Shown: positions 25,556 through 33,899, counted from the stretch's first letter. The stretch is 64,000 nucleotides of DNA from Chitinophagaceae bacterium UBA4857 (GCA_002399735.1 DHEF01000039.1:217136-281135); one strand, 5' to 3'. The notes: generated from the sequence alone by a model not told the origin. Numbers and translations are program-made.

Positions 25556-26095
25556 TTACTTTCTTTTATAAACCACGGTAATAGGGTTTTTAAAATCGTG
25601 GGGGTGGTAAATTGATATAAGAAAACTGTCTGGGGCTGCCCAAACAGCGAAGTATAAATTTTTATTGTATTTGTCTATAGGACTCAGTCCATTGTTGCAG
25701 CCTTGAATACTTGAAGGGCTACAATAAAAAAACTCTCCTGTTTGCGATAATTTGTTAAAGCCTGAAGCATTTACAGAAATGGCTTTGTTATCAATAGTTT
25801 TTCCCCAATAGAAGTAGTAGTGTTCATAATGAACCCTTGTCCGTTCCATAAATATCTCTGAAGGAACTAACGTCTCCGGTATTTTTTCTTGCGTTAAAAA
25901 TTTTTCAAAAAAATAGGAAGCAATAAAACGATCTTTTTGTTTCGATTCAGTAATATTTGAGGAGTGTATAATATGAGATGATTTAGGTGAGACTATATTT
26001 AATACATACATCATTACTATTAAATAAAGAGTGTATGCTATAAACAAGCTTATTAAAATATACAATAATAACTTTATGATTTTTTTCATTTCCAA
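25556..26095 (-). CDS. Hypothetical single-pass membrane protein
   Basis: 179 residues. A basic N-terminus (MEMKKIIK) leads into one hydrophobic segment of about 24 residues (LLLYILISLFIAYTLYLIVMMY), then a soluble domain facing the periplasm with two Cys (FYCSP, QGCNNG). I do not recognise the family. The start could be Met3. It lies upstream of the DUF4304 gene on the same strand, 51 bases away, inside the same repeat-bracketed unit. Confidence 0.6.
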   Translation of the reverse strand: MEMKKIIKLLLYILISLFIAYTLYLIVMMYVLNIVSPKSSHIIHSSNITESKQKDRFIASYFFEKFLTQEKIPETLVPSEIFMERTRVHYEHYYFYWGKTIDNKAISVNASGFNKLSQTGEFFYCSPSSIQGCNNGLSPIDKYNKNLYFAVWAAPDSFLISIYHPHDFKNPITVVYKRK

Positions 26096-26147
26096 CTAAT
26101 GAATTTGTCCTGATTACAAGTTACAAAAAGCTAATAAAATGTATTAA

Positions 26148-26192
26148 TGCGAAACTACAAGTTTCGCAATCCTATTCTATCGCCTTTGGCGA
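26148..26192. repeat. Double-hairpin direct repeat, copy B
   Basis: TGCGAAAC-TACAA-GTTTCGCA followed by ATCGCC-TTT-GGCGA, the same order and orientation as copy A; the loop of the first hairpin differs (TTTTA in A, TACAA in B). Confidence 0.8.
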
Positions 26193-26215
26193 CGATAAAT
26201 TTAAGGATCAAATCA

Positions 26216-26815
26216 TCACTTATTATAATTTCCTTTCCACTCAATTGCATTTAAATGTAAAATTTGCTCTGTTGTCGTGTACTGCTCTTTTAAGTCTTGC
26301 AGGTAGTCATCAAAATCTTTTTTTGAACAAGGCTGCCGGTACTTATCCAATAAAAGCAAATCAAATACAAAATTAAATTCACTCTCTTGTATTAATTCAA
26401 ATAGCTCAGTTGATGGATAGTATTTATTGGGATCGTCTGCAAGCATACCTTGTTCAAGAATGGGATAAAAATCCTGCACCGAAATGCCTGCCATTACAGC
26501 GCAATCAGCATATTTAAATTTAAAACTATTTACAGCAGGAAACTGTGCAACAAGCTGTTTAAAAAAAGTTGCCTTCATCATCCAATCGCTGCCACCTAAA
26601 CCCAGGTATTCTGAGCCATAGGCAGGCATAACAGCAATGTTTATAATATTAGCTGTATCATTATTCATTTCCTGTTCATGGGCAATAAAAATGCTTATAT
26701 CCTTAACAATAGATTCATCATCTCTGGACAAAATATCTCTTACAGTCTTAGCCTGTGCAGATAAGTCTTGCCTTGTAGCAAAGTCGCCTAAATAATATTG
26801 AATGGTGACGTTCAT
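26216..26815 (-). CDS. Hypothetical cytosolic protein
   Basis: 199 residues without signal or membrane segments. It contains VTIQYYLGDFATRQDL, an NIINIAVMPAYGSEYLGLGG stretch and acidic C-terminal helices. I do not recognise the family and see no catalytic motif. It stands just outside the repeat-bracketed unit 24928-26192 and is as AT-rich as its neighbours. Coding is supported by the length of the open frame and normal amino-acid composition. Confidence 0.6.
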   Translation of the reverse strand: MNVTIQYYLGDFATRQDLSAQAKTVRDILSRDDESIVKDISIFIAHEQEMNNDTANIINIAVMPAYGSEYLGLGGSDWMMKATFFKQLVAQFPAVNSFKFKYADCAVMAGISVQDFYPILEQGMLADDPNKYYPSTELFELIQESEFNFVFDLLLLDKYRQPCSKKDFDDYLQDLKEQYTTTEQILHLNAIEWKGNYNK

Positions 26816-27157
26816 GTTTTTATAGTGCTTTGTTATTGTTATGCTAGACTATTGTCAATGTTTTGAAATATTTTATCTTTTATATCGGGTATTTTTTATA
26901 CAGGCAAGTGCTGTGCTCACAGTTTACTGTACACAACTAAAGTTAATAATTGAAAAACATCTTTCATCAACTTTTGTGAGGGTATAATTTAAATGCTTTG
27001 TTGATTTTATTACAAAAGATGAAGGGCTGCCCGATTGCAGCGGCATACCGACCGCAGGGAGGTATATAGCGGAAAGCGGGAACTGCTGCTGACCGGAGTT
27101 ACTACTGCTGACAGCCCCAAAAAAAATGCTGCGTTAAATGTTTAGTGAAGGATTGTA
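26816..27157. other. Intergenic region containing a hairpin element
   Basis: AT-rich spacer upstream of the 26216-26815 gene, followed by the hairpin element at 27024-27118 that ends about 40 bases from the KAS III stop. No gene is seen. Confidence 0.5.
27024..27118 (-). repeat. Structured hairpin element, copy 1
   Basis: Begins GGGCTGCCCGATTGCAGCGG and ends CTGCTGACAGCCCC, with a central stem TACC...GGTA and the conserved AGCGGAAAGCGGGAACT. The reverse complement of this element recurs at 41221-41316 with a different but still paired central stem. Confidence 0.8.
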
Positions 27158-28234
27158 CTAGTAACGATAACAAACGGCATTGATGTTCATGCCGGCACCA
27201 ACGGATGCAAAAAGAATAATATCGTTTTTTTGTAGTTGATGATTAGGCAATAAATTTTTTATAACCAGATTGTATAAAGTGGGAACGGTAGCAACGGAAC
27301 TGTTGCCTAGTTTATTAATGCTGAGTGGCATAATGTATGATGGCGGCGTATCAATATTATACAACTCGTAAAAACGTTTTACAATGCCTTCGTCCATTTT
27401 TTCGTTGGCCTGGTGTATAAATATTTTCTTTAGAGAGTGTATGTTAACGCCTGCTTTGTCCAAACATTCTTTCATGGCTTGTGGTACATGTTGCATGGCA
27501 AACTCGTACACTTTGCGCCCTTTCATTTTTAAATATTTATCCTGATTGTTGGCTGTTGGCGCAAAGCCTTTGTCCATATAGATGTAATTAACATCGGCAG
27601 CACTAAAGCTTTTTGCTGCTACGGACAGAATGCCGTTTGTTGATGTATCAGTTATTGGTTTAGACGCTACAATACATGCGCCGGCACCATCTGCGTAAAT
27701 CATACTGTCACGATCGGCAGCATCGGATACACGGGACAAAATTTCGGCACCAATTACCACGCCTTTGCTAGCCATGCCTGACTGGCAAAATGCCTGGGCA
27801 ATAATTAAGCCTTGTACCCAACCGGGGCAACCAAAAATAACATCGAACGCTACACAAGAAGGGTTGTTGATGTGTAGCAAATGTTTTACCCTATTGGCTA
27901 CGGATGGCACCATATCGCTTTGAAAGCTGCCAGCGGGGGAATTGCCAAAATTGTGGGCAACAATAATAAAGTCGAGTGATTCCGGATCGGCACCACAATC
28001 ATTGATGGCGTTATGCGCAGCAATGGCGGCAATGTCGGATGTGTTTAAGTGTGGAGCGGCATAGCGCCGCTCTTCAATGCCGGTAATTTTTTTTAGGTTG
28101 TCAATAATATCCAGGGGGGATTTATTGATAATTTCCTGACGTTCGCTATAAAAGACTGATGATAAAAAAGCATCATTAGTTTGTACATGGTCAGGAATAT
28201 AAGAGCCCGTACCGGTAATAATCACACTAAACAT
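27158..28234 (-). CDS. Beta-ketoacyl-ACP synthase III family protein
   Basis: 358 residues with the complete thiolase-fold triad of KAS III: Cys136 in VIFGCPGWVQG, His274 in FIHQANEKM and Asn311 in NKLGNSSVATVP. The start MFSVIITGTGSYIPDHV is typical. Such enzymes condense acyl-CoA with malonyl-ACP. The FGCPGWVQG active site and the length suggest one of the Bacteroidota FabH-like paralogues of secondary or specialised acyl synthesis rather than the housekeeping FabH, but this is uncertain. It stands alone. Confidence 0.9.
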   Translation of the reverse strand: MFSVIITGTGSYIPDHVQTNDAFLSSVFYSERQEIINKSPLDIIDNLKKITGIEERRYAAPHLNTSDIAAIAAHNAINDCGADPESLDFIIVAHNFGNSPAGSFQSDMVPSVANRVKHLLHINNPSCVAFDVIFGCPGWVQGLIIAQAFCQSGMASKGVVIGAEILSRVSDAADRDSMIYADGAGACIVASKPITDTSTNGILSVAAKSFSAADVNYIYMDKGFAPTANNQDKYLKMKGRKVYEFAMQHVPQAMKECLDKAGVNIHSLKKIFIHQANEKMDEGIVKRFYELYNIDTPPSYIMPLSINKLGNSSVATVPTLYNLVIKNLLPNHQLQKNDIILFASVGAGMNINAVCYRY

Positions 28235-28271
28235 AATTTTTGTAGCCTAATTGTTAGGTAAGGAAACAGGC

Positions 28272-28712
28272 TTAAATTTTTACAACGTTTACAGCACTTA
28301 AACCTCTTGCACCGCTTTCAACATCAAACTGCACTTTATCCATTTCTTTTACTTCTTGCGATAAGTTGTTTACGTGTAGAAATATTCTTTCTCCGCTAAC
28401 GGCATCGGTAATGAAGCCAAAGCCTTTAGCACTGTTAAAAAAAGTAATAGTGCCTGTACGAACTACATATTCCGCCGGCACGTGTTTAGGTGTGCTGATG
28501 ATCATGTCTTCGCTGTTAATTACTTTACGTTTGCGTGGATCAGGAGGTGTGTTGGTGAAGTTTCCGTTTTCATCAACGTACACCATCATTTCTTCCATTG
28601 TTTTTTTAGGGGCAGTTTTGCGCTGCTCCATTTTCTCGGCCTTTGCCTGGCGCTGTTTACGTTTTTTTTGTTCTTTTTCTTTTTTGTTAAAGGTTTCTTT
28701 TGGTTTAGCCAC
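28272..28712 (-). CDS. Cold-shock domain protein with basic N-terminal extension
   Basis: 146 residues. The first 45 are highly Lys/Arg-rich (KKEKEQKKRKQRQAKAEK), the last 65 form a cold-shock domain: GTITFFNSAKGFGFITD (RNP1 FGF) and RIFLHVNNL (RNP2-like). It binds single-stranded RNA or DNA. It is the last gene of an apparent three-gene operon with a small conserved protein and an RRM protein, so the unit is dedicated to RNA binding, probably cold- or growth-regulated. Confidence 0.9.
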   Translation of the reverse strand: MAKPKETFNKKEKEQKKRKQRQAKAEKMEQRKTAPKKTMEEMMVYVDENGNFTNTPPDPRKRKVINSEDMIISTPKHVPAEYVVRTGTITFFNSAKGFGFITDAVSGERIFLHVNNLSQEVKEMDKVQFDVESGARGLSAVNVVKI

Positions 28713-28747
28713 TATGTATTTGTTTTTTTAAATGTTTATGTTGAGAT

Positions 28748-29008
28748 TTAAGATGGTTTTACAACTTCCATTCTGGTAATATCAACACCGTTGAAAATTC
28801 TTGAAAAGTTTTCATCGCCACTTTTCAGGTACGAACTTAAATTTGATTCGCTTACAATACGCCACAGGTTTTTTGTTTGTAATTCCTGACTATCTTTTGA
28901 TTGTAAAAAAAGACCTTTCAGGCTGGGACGTGATCGGAAGTTGATTTGTACAACTTCGTTGTTTATATTCTTGTTTTTATTGAATTTCTGAATTTCTTCA
29001 CTAGTCAT
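28748..29008 (-). CDS. Small conserved Bacteroidota protein in RNA-binding operon
   Basis: 86 residues from the ATG at 29008; a longer frame to 29059 would almost reach the upstream gene. NEVVQINFRSRPSLKGLFL and KNLWRIVSESNLSSYLKS and NFSRIFNGVDITRMEV form a compact beta-rich domain I recall next to cold-shock genes in this phylum, of unknown function. Flanked by cold-shock (35 bases) and RRM (61 bases) genes, so an RNA-related role is inferred only from position. Confidence 0.7.
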   Translation of the reverse strand: MTSEEIQKFNKNKNINNEVVQINFRSRPSLKGLFLQSKDSQELQTKNLWRIVSESNLSSYLKSGDENFSRIFNGVDITRMEVVKPS

Positions 29009-29069
29009 GTAAACGTATTTAATGTGATGGAACAAAATTTTGTTGCGGGCAAATAGCACTACTTTTTGT

Positions 29070-29336
29070 TTAGTAATTTCTACTTGGGCGTTGTGGCTTT
29101 TCTCTTGCTTCCGATACAGAAATTTGACGGCCTTGTACTTCCAGATTGTTTAACGCTTTCATGGCATTAACGGCCTCGTTATCGGCACTCATTTCTACAA
29201 AGCCAAACCCACGGCTTTGGCCGGTTTCTCTATCAGTAATAATTTTTGCAGAGTTAACGGTGCCATATTCGGCAAATAAATTTTGCAAGTCGTTTTCGCT
29301 TATTTTAAAGCTCAGATTGGACACATACATGTTCAT
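29070..29336 (-). CDS. RNA-binding protein, single RRM
   Basis: 88 residues from the ATG at 29336. A complete RRM: RNP2 MYVSNLSF at the N-terminus, RNP1 SRGFGFVEM in the middle, and a short basic tail EKPQRPSRNY. Bacterial RRM proteins of this size bind mRNA leaders and are often cold-induced. First gene of the RRM / small protein / cold-shock operon. Confidence 0.93.
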   Translation of the reverse strand: MNMYVSNLSFKISENDLQNLFAEYGTVNSAKIITDRETGQSRGFGFVEMSADNEAVNAMKALNNLEVQGRQISVSEAREKPQRPSRNY

Positions 29337-29558
29337 GTAATAATAGTTTAAAATGAAAAATGTTTGTGACGAAAAGACTTTTGCAAGGAGCAAAGAGAAG
29401 CTGAAGATTTACATAGAGAAGTGAAGCGTAAAAATTGATACTAGTCTGAACTGGATACTATAAACTCTCCATCACTTTATTGAAGGTAAGCTATTTTAAG
29501 CAATAATGATGACTTATTTGTTGCAGCACAAGTATAATATGTACTTATACTAAAAGCA
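29337..29558. other. Leader region of the RRM operon
   Basis: No gene. The sequence upstream of the RRM start is long enough for a structured cold-shock-type leader, but no clear hairpin or TAnnTTTG promoter was identified by eye. Confidence 0.35.
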
Positions 29559-29590
29559 AAAAGGTTGAAAACACTCGTTTTCAACCTTTA
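29559..29590 (-). terminator. Terminator of the chaN-hemJ-hemH operon
   Basis: AAAGGTTGAAAAC and GTTTTCAACCTTT form a perfect stem around ACTC, 60 bases beyond the chaN stop. Confidence 0.8.
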
Positions 29591-29649
29591 CAAAACTTAT
29601 TGTTAAATAATGATATTACATCAATTTAAAATGATTTATAAGTATGCTG

Positions 29650-30492
29650 TTACTCTTTCTCCGTTATGACCACAAAATCTGCAATAGCGGCCAATTCTTC
29701 TTTTGTCATGGCATCGGCAATTGTTTTAGGTATGCAGGTAACATTTTTAATTATTAGTTTTTTATTACGACGTAGTAATTGTTCAACGGTGCCTAATTTA
29801 CTATCGCTATGAAAACGGCCGCATAAATGGTACACCAATTCTTTTTTATGCTTTTTGTTGTATTGATGAATGCTGTTACTCATGGAGGCATCCCACAAAC
29901 TTTGGCTATGGTAAATACTGGCCCTGCCATGTCCGGCCATCAGGTCCCAGAATTTTTTGGCATATGCACCATCCAAAGTATCGTAGGGTAATTTGGGCAA
30001 CCATTGTTTAGCATCTTTTGAAAGGCTGTCCAGGCTTTGCATACCACGGCGGGCTACTAGGTTTACATAACGGCGTGGTGCATTGGCCGCAATAACATTA
30101 ATGGATTGCTCTTTGGCATATTCTACCAGCGGACGATAATCTTTATAATTACCCCAGGCTCGGGCATCTTTTATCATTTGTGCTTCGGTGGCAAAACCTT
30201 TCAGGTAATCGTTTAAAGGCGTTTGGCAATCAGTTTCAAACATTTCAAGGCTTAATGCCAGTTGATTACCTTTTAATTGGTGTAAGGCTTTAAACAGTTC
30301 ATGCTGTAAAACATGGGCCATGCTGTCGTTATGTTCTTCGCCAACAAATACAACGTTAGCCGTACTCAATTCTGTAGCCATTTCCGTTACACTAACGGGT
30401 TGTGTACTACCGGAGCGGTAAGCGGTGAATTTTTGTGCAAAGATGTTAGTTGCTATAAATAATAAAACACTAAAAAGAAAAGCTTTTTGCAT
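29650..30492 (-). CDS. ChaN / haem-binding uptake-like exported protein
   Basis: 280 residues with a signal peptide (LFSVLLFIATNIFAQ). The ChaN domain is recognised by VVFVGEEHNDSMAHVLQHELFKAL, LSLEMFETDCQTPLNDYLKG, VIAANAPRRYVNLVAR and YHLCGRFHSDSKLGTVEQLL. ChaN-like proteins bind haem or iron at the cell envelope. It lies 13 bases downstream of hemJ in a three-gene operon with ferrochelatase, supporting a haem-related role. Confidence 0.85.
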   Translation of the reverse strand: MQKAFLFSVLLFIATNIFAQKFTAYRSGSTQPVSVTEMATELSTANVVFVGEEHNDSMAHVLQHELFKALHQLKGNQLALSLEMFETDCQTPLNDYLKGFATEAQMIKDARAWGNYKDYRPLVEYAKEQSINVIAANAPRRYVNLVARRGMQSLDSLSKDAKQWLPKLPYDTLDGAYAKKFWDLMAGHGRASIYHSQSLWDASMSNSIHQYNKKHKKELVYHLCGRFHSDSKLGTVEQLLRRNKKLIIKNVTCIPKTIADAMTKEELAAIADFVVITEKE

Positions 30493-30505
30493 AATAACTA
30501 ATATT

Positions 30506-31054
30506 TTAAGAAGACTTCTTCTGCCTCACTATTTTATAAATTTTAATAGCACTCATTAACAACACTACAAATGCCAACAAACCTAATACACCCCAAATAG
30601 CACTCATGTTTTGTTTTACCGTTACCAACATTACAATAGCTACTAAAAATATGGTAGCTACTTCATTCCATATACGTAATTGCTGCGATGTGTATTTAAA
30701 CACACCGCGTAATTGTTGCTTTAAAATAAAATGCAGGGTATGGTGGTAAACATATAACAGTATAACAAAAGCCAGTTTAATGTGCAACCATGTGTGCATT
30801 TTAAAAGTACCGGCCCAGGGACCATTAAACATTACCCACAAACCCATTACCAATGTAATAATGGCCGATGGCCAGGCAATGCCAAACCACAAACGTTTTA
30901 GCATAACGCCAAACTGTTTGCGTAATATTTCCTTTGCGGGTGAGGGTTGTTCACCCGCTTCGGTATTGTAAATTAATAAGCGGGGCATGTAAAACAAACC
31001 GGCAAACCAGGTTACAATAAAAATTATATGTAATGCTTTTAAGTATAAATACAT
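30506..31054 (-). CDS. hemJ: Protoporphyrinogen oxidase HemJ
   Basis: 182 residues with four or five transmembrane segments. The start YLYLKALHIIFIVTWFAGLFYMPRLLIY with His9 is the HemJ signature, followed by LRKQFGVMLKRLWFGIAWPS and HIKLAFVILLYVYHHTLH. HemJ oxidises protoporphyrinogen IX to protoporphyrin IX at the inner membrane. It follows hemH by 16 bases, and its product is the substrate of HemH. No hemG or hemY was seen, so HemJ is the likely only enzyme for this step in the window. Confidence 0.92.
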   Translation of the reverse strand: MYLYLKALHIIFIVTWFAGLFYMPRLLIYNTEAGEQPSPAKEILRKQFGVMLKRLWFGIAWPSAIITLVMGLWVMFNGPWAGTFKMHTWLHIKLAFVILLYVYHHTLHFILKQQLRGVFKYTSQQLRIWNEVATIFLVAIVMLVTVKQNMSAIWGVLGLLAFVVLLMSAIKIYKIVRQKKSS

Positions 31055-31070
31055 ACTTCGGTTTGCTAAA

Positions 31071-32120
31071 TTAACTTGCTAAAACTTTTTCATTTACTGT
31101 AATGCCGGCAATGGTACCAATTGCGTCAACCCATGTTGGGTTAGTGTTCATACACGGAATAAAAGTGTAGCTTTCTCCACCCGCCGCTATAAAACTTTCT
31201 TTACCACCAATGGCTAACTCTTCCAATGTTTCTAAACAATCGCTTACAAATGCAGGGCTTACAATTAGTAATTTTTTTATGCCTTCAGCGGGCATTGCTT
31301 CCAAACGTTTATCGGTAAACGGTTCCAGCCAGCCTTTGCCTAAACGTGATTGAAACGATAAGCTAAATTTATCGGCAGGTATTCCCAGTTTCTCGGTTAA
31401 CAACCTGGTAGTTTCGTACACTTCGTAACGGTAACAATTTTTATACTGCGATGCAGGACAAGCTTCGCTGCATGGTTTACCTACATTTTCCGGAATATTT
31501 TTTTGATTGCAACCATGTAAATGTCTTGCCGGAATACCATGATAACTAAAAAGTAAATGATCGTAGTCTTGTTGTAAATACGGTTGCATGGCATCGGCCA
31601 TGGCTTGTATATAATCGGGATGATTATAAAACTGTGGTACTACCGTTAAGGTAAATTTATACTTTGCACGGTTATCGTTGTATTCTTTTTTTACATATTC
31701 CACCGCTGTTTCGTAACTGCTCATGGCATAGTGCGGGTACAGCGGAAATAAAATTACTTCGTCAATATCCGGTGCTTGTTTTAATAAATTTTCGAAAGCC
31801 ACCCTTGGGTGCGGATTACCATAACGCATGGTAATTTCAATCGGCATATCATGTAACTCTTTCAATGCTGCCTGTAATTGTTTGGTTAAAACAATTAACG
31901 GCGATCCTTCTTTGGTCCAAACTGTTTCATATGCATGTGCCGATTTTGGCGCACGAAAAGGAGTAATAATTCCCTTTACCAATAATAATCTGGCTAACCA
32001 GGGTTTGTCAATTACCTTTGGGTCCATTAAAAATTCGTTCAGGTATTTACGCACATCTTTTACTGAAGTTGATTCGGGCGACCCCAAATTCATTAACAAC
32101 AGGGCTTTCTTTTTTTGCAT
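31071..32120 (-). CDS. hemH: Ferrochelatase
   Basis: 349 residues. ALLLMNLGSPESTSVKDVRKYLNEFLMDPKVID at the N-terminus, LLFSYHGIPARHL with the catalytic-site His, and SLSFQSRLGKGWLEPFTD are family signatures. It inserts Fe2+ into protoporphyrin IX. A Cys-rich loop (CNQKNIPENVGKPCSEACP ... NC) is typical of this subfamily and could bind metal. A -7 element TACTTTTG ends only four bases before the ATG, so the mRNA may be leaderless. Confidence 0.95.
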   Translation of the reverse strand: MQKKKALLLMNLGSPESTSVKDVRKYLNEFLMDPKVIDKPWLARLLLVKGIITPFRAPKSAHAYETVWTKEGSPLIVLTKQLQAALKELHDMPIEITMRYGNPHPRVAFENLLKQAPDIDEVILFPLYPHYAMSSYETAVEYVKKEYNDNRAKYKFTLTVVPQFYNHPDYIQAMADAMQPYLQQDYDHLLFSYHGIPARHLHGCNQKNIPENVGKPCSEACPASQYKNCYRYEVYETTRLLTEKLGIPADKFSLSFQSRLGKGWLEPFTDKRLEAMPAEGIKKLLIVSPAFVSDCLETLEELAIGGKESFIAAGGESYTFIPCMNTNPTWVDAIGTIAGITVNEKVLAS

Positions 32121-32124
32121 GCTG

Positions 32125-32132
32125 CAAAAGTA
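32125..32132 (-). promoter_or_regulatory. hemH -7 promoter element, leaderless candidate
   Basis: TACTTTTG on the minus strand ends five bases from the hemH ATG, which would place the transcription start at or next to the start codon. No good -33 TTTG was found. Confidence 0.5.
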
Positions 32133-32194
32133 GTGAAAAGTAAATACTGAGTTATGATGTAAGTCATCTATCGCAATAAGTGTTGTATGATTTT

Positions 32195-32285
32195 TATTTT
32201 ACCAACATCAGTTCCCTGATTGACCTTAGCTTGCGACGCTCCGTTCATCGTTCTGTTCTTTGTGCATCATCGTGTTTACAATGCG
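32195..32285 (+). repeat. Modular intergenic repeat, GACGCTCC core
   Basis: T-tract, TCAGTTCCCTGATTGA, TTGCGACGCTCCGTTCATCG, TTCTGTTC and CATCATCGTG. The reverse complement of the GACGCTCCGTTCATCG core occurs at 56919-56938. Confidence 0.65.
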
Positions 32286-32380
32286 TTGTTTTGTTTTTGG
32301 CAAGAGTTGCATATAAAACCAGGCGTAGGAAAGGCTGTGAAATTTTACACAAAAAGAAACCGTATTACAGTTAGGGTTAG

Positions 32381-32518
32381 CTGCACATTGCCCAATAGCA
32401 TTACCGAACGATGCAATGAAAGTCTATAATTCATTTCCACAGGAAATAAATTAAATCCCAACTCTTTCGGGTTACAACAGACGATGATAATAGTAATGCT
32501 GCCGGTAACAAAAAAATA
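32381..32518 (-). repeat. Modular intergenic repeat
   Basis: CACATTGCCCAATAGCATTA, AATTCATTTCCACAGGAAAT, ACAACAGACGATGATAATAG and TAATGCTGCCGGTAACAAAA: same block order as 9671-9811, with the GATCC palindrome replaced by CCCAACTCTTTCGGG. Confidence 0.75.
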
Positions 32519-32621
32519 ATTTATGCCCAACTAATCACTAAAAGGCCTGATTTAGCTCATCTTTTACACCTTGTGTACATGATTATCATACAATTACAAA
32601 CGGTGTGACAGTCTTATGACT

Positions 32622-32649
32622 TTTGAGAAGCATTTCGTTTTTACATTTG
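32622..32649 (+). promoter_or_regulatory. hemA promoter candidate
   Basis: TTTG at 32622-32625 and TACATTTG at 32642-32649 fit the Bacteroidota -33 / -7 pattern (spacer 16, slightly short). The motif lies inside the longest open frame and so argues for the start codon at 32679. Confidence 0.55.
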
Positions 32650-32678
32650 CGGACTTTATGCTTTCGGACCCACATATT

Positions 32679-33899
32679 ATGTCCACGGAGATCCTCAACC
32701 GCTTTTGTATTGCCGGCATTAATTATCATGTTGCCGATACAAAGGTGCGTGGTGCTTTTTCTGTAAGTAAGGATGTGTTTTCGCTTGTTGCTGCAAAAGC
32801 TAAAGAACAAAATTTACGCAGTGTTTTCGTATTATCTACCTGTAACCGCACCGAAATTTATGGCTTTGCTGAATCGGTAATGCATCTGGTGCGTTTGTTA
32901 ACTGAGTTTACCAAAGGTTCACAAGATGAGTTTTTAGAATACGCCTATTTAAAATCGGGTAACGATGCGGTAGAACATTTATACAATGTGGCATCGGGTA
33001 TTGATTCGCAAATTTTAGGCGACTATGAAATATTAGGTCAATTAAAATTAGCCATCAGTGAATCAGAAAAAGTAGGCATGATTGGTCCAATCATGAACCG
33101 CACCATCAACTTTGCTATACAGGCATCTAAAAAAGTAAAAACACAAACGGCTTTAAGCAGCGGAACGGTATCGGTTTCGTATGCGGCTATTGAGTTATTG
33201 AAAGATGTACCGGATATAAATACTAAAAAAGTATTGGTAGTGGGTGCCGGAAAATTTGGTGGTAATGTTTGTAAAAATTTGGTAAACTATATACCGGGTA
33301 TACAGGTTACCGTAGCTAATCGTACTAACGAAAATGCACGCCAGTTAGCAGAAACAGCGGGTATTAATTATGTTGAGTATGATTTAATGCCCGATACGGT
33401 TAATGCGAGTGATGTGGTAATTGTTTGCACCAATGCATCGCAACCTACTATTGTAAAAGAATATTTTACCGGCGAAAATCAAAAAATGGTATTGGATTTA
33501 TCGGTACCGATGAATGTGCACAGTGCTGTTAGAACTTTATCAAACGTGCATGTAATTGACGTGGATGAAATATCGACCACTATTTTAGACAAAACATTTA
33601 CTAAACGCAAGGGCGAAGTTCCAAAAGCCAAAGCCATCTTGCAGCAATATAAAGTTGATTTTTACAATTGGCTGAACGACTATCGTTATTCGTTGCATAT
33701 AAAAAATTGGAAAGACAAATTGCAGGAGCTTGCTGAACTGCATCCGGGGTTTTGCGAAATGGCTACAAATGACACTTTACTACATGATGACAGAAAAGTG
33801 CAGAAAGCGGTAAGCCGCTTAGCCGTAAATTTGCGTACAAACCAGGAAAAAGGATGTCAGTTTATAAATGCTATAAACGACTATCTGCAAATGTCTTAA
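32679..33899 (+). CDS. hemA: Glutamyl-tRNA reductase
   Basis: 406 residues from the ATG at 32679; the longer frame to 32616 would contain the promoter. Cys55 in VLSTCNRTEIY is the catalytic nucleophile; GSQILGDYEILGQLK and the Rossmann segment KKVLVVGAGKFGGNVCKNL (NADPH) follow. It makes glutamate-1-semialdehyde from glutamyl-tRNA, the first step of the C5 haem pathway. First gene of the plus-strand hem run, 5 bases before hemC. Confidence 0.95.
   Translation: MSTEILNRFCIAGINYHVADTKVRGAFSVSKDVFSLVAAKAKEQNLRSVFVLSTCNRTEIYGFAESVMHLVRLLTEFTKGSQDEFLEYAYLKSGNDAVEHLYNVASGIDSQILGDYEILGQLKLAISESEKVGMIGPIMNRTINFAIQASKKVKTQTALSSGTVSVSYAAIELLKDVPDINTKKVLVVGAGKFGGNVCKNLVNYIPGIQVTVANRTNENARQLAETAGINYVEYDLMPDTVNASDVVIVCTNASQPTIVKEYFTGENQKMVLDLSVPMNVHSAVRTLSNVHVIDVDEISTTILDKTFTKRKGEVPKAKAILQQYKVDFYNWLNDYRYSLHIKNWKDKLQELAELHPGFCEMATNDTLLHDDRKVQKAVSRLAVNLRTNQEKGCQFINAINDYLQMS

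Larger units (their letters stand above)
32121..32678. other. Divergent hemH / hemA control region with repeats
   Basis: 558 bases holding a minus-strand hemH promoter (32125-32132), two modular repeat copies (32195-32285 and 32381-32518), an 11-bp dyad ATGATTATCAT (32579-32589) and a plus-strand hemA promoter (32622-32649). No gene is convincing. Confidence 0.55.

Noticed and set aside
32180..32429. Two overlapping 64-69 residue frames upstream of hemA
   Set aside because: Both lie in repeat sequence of the divergent hem control region, with no family resemblance.
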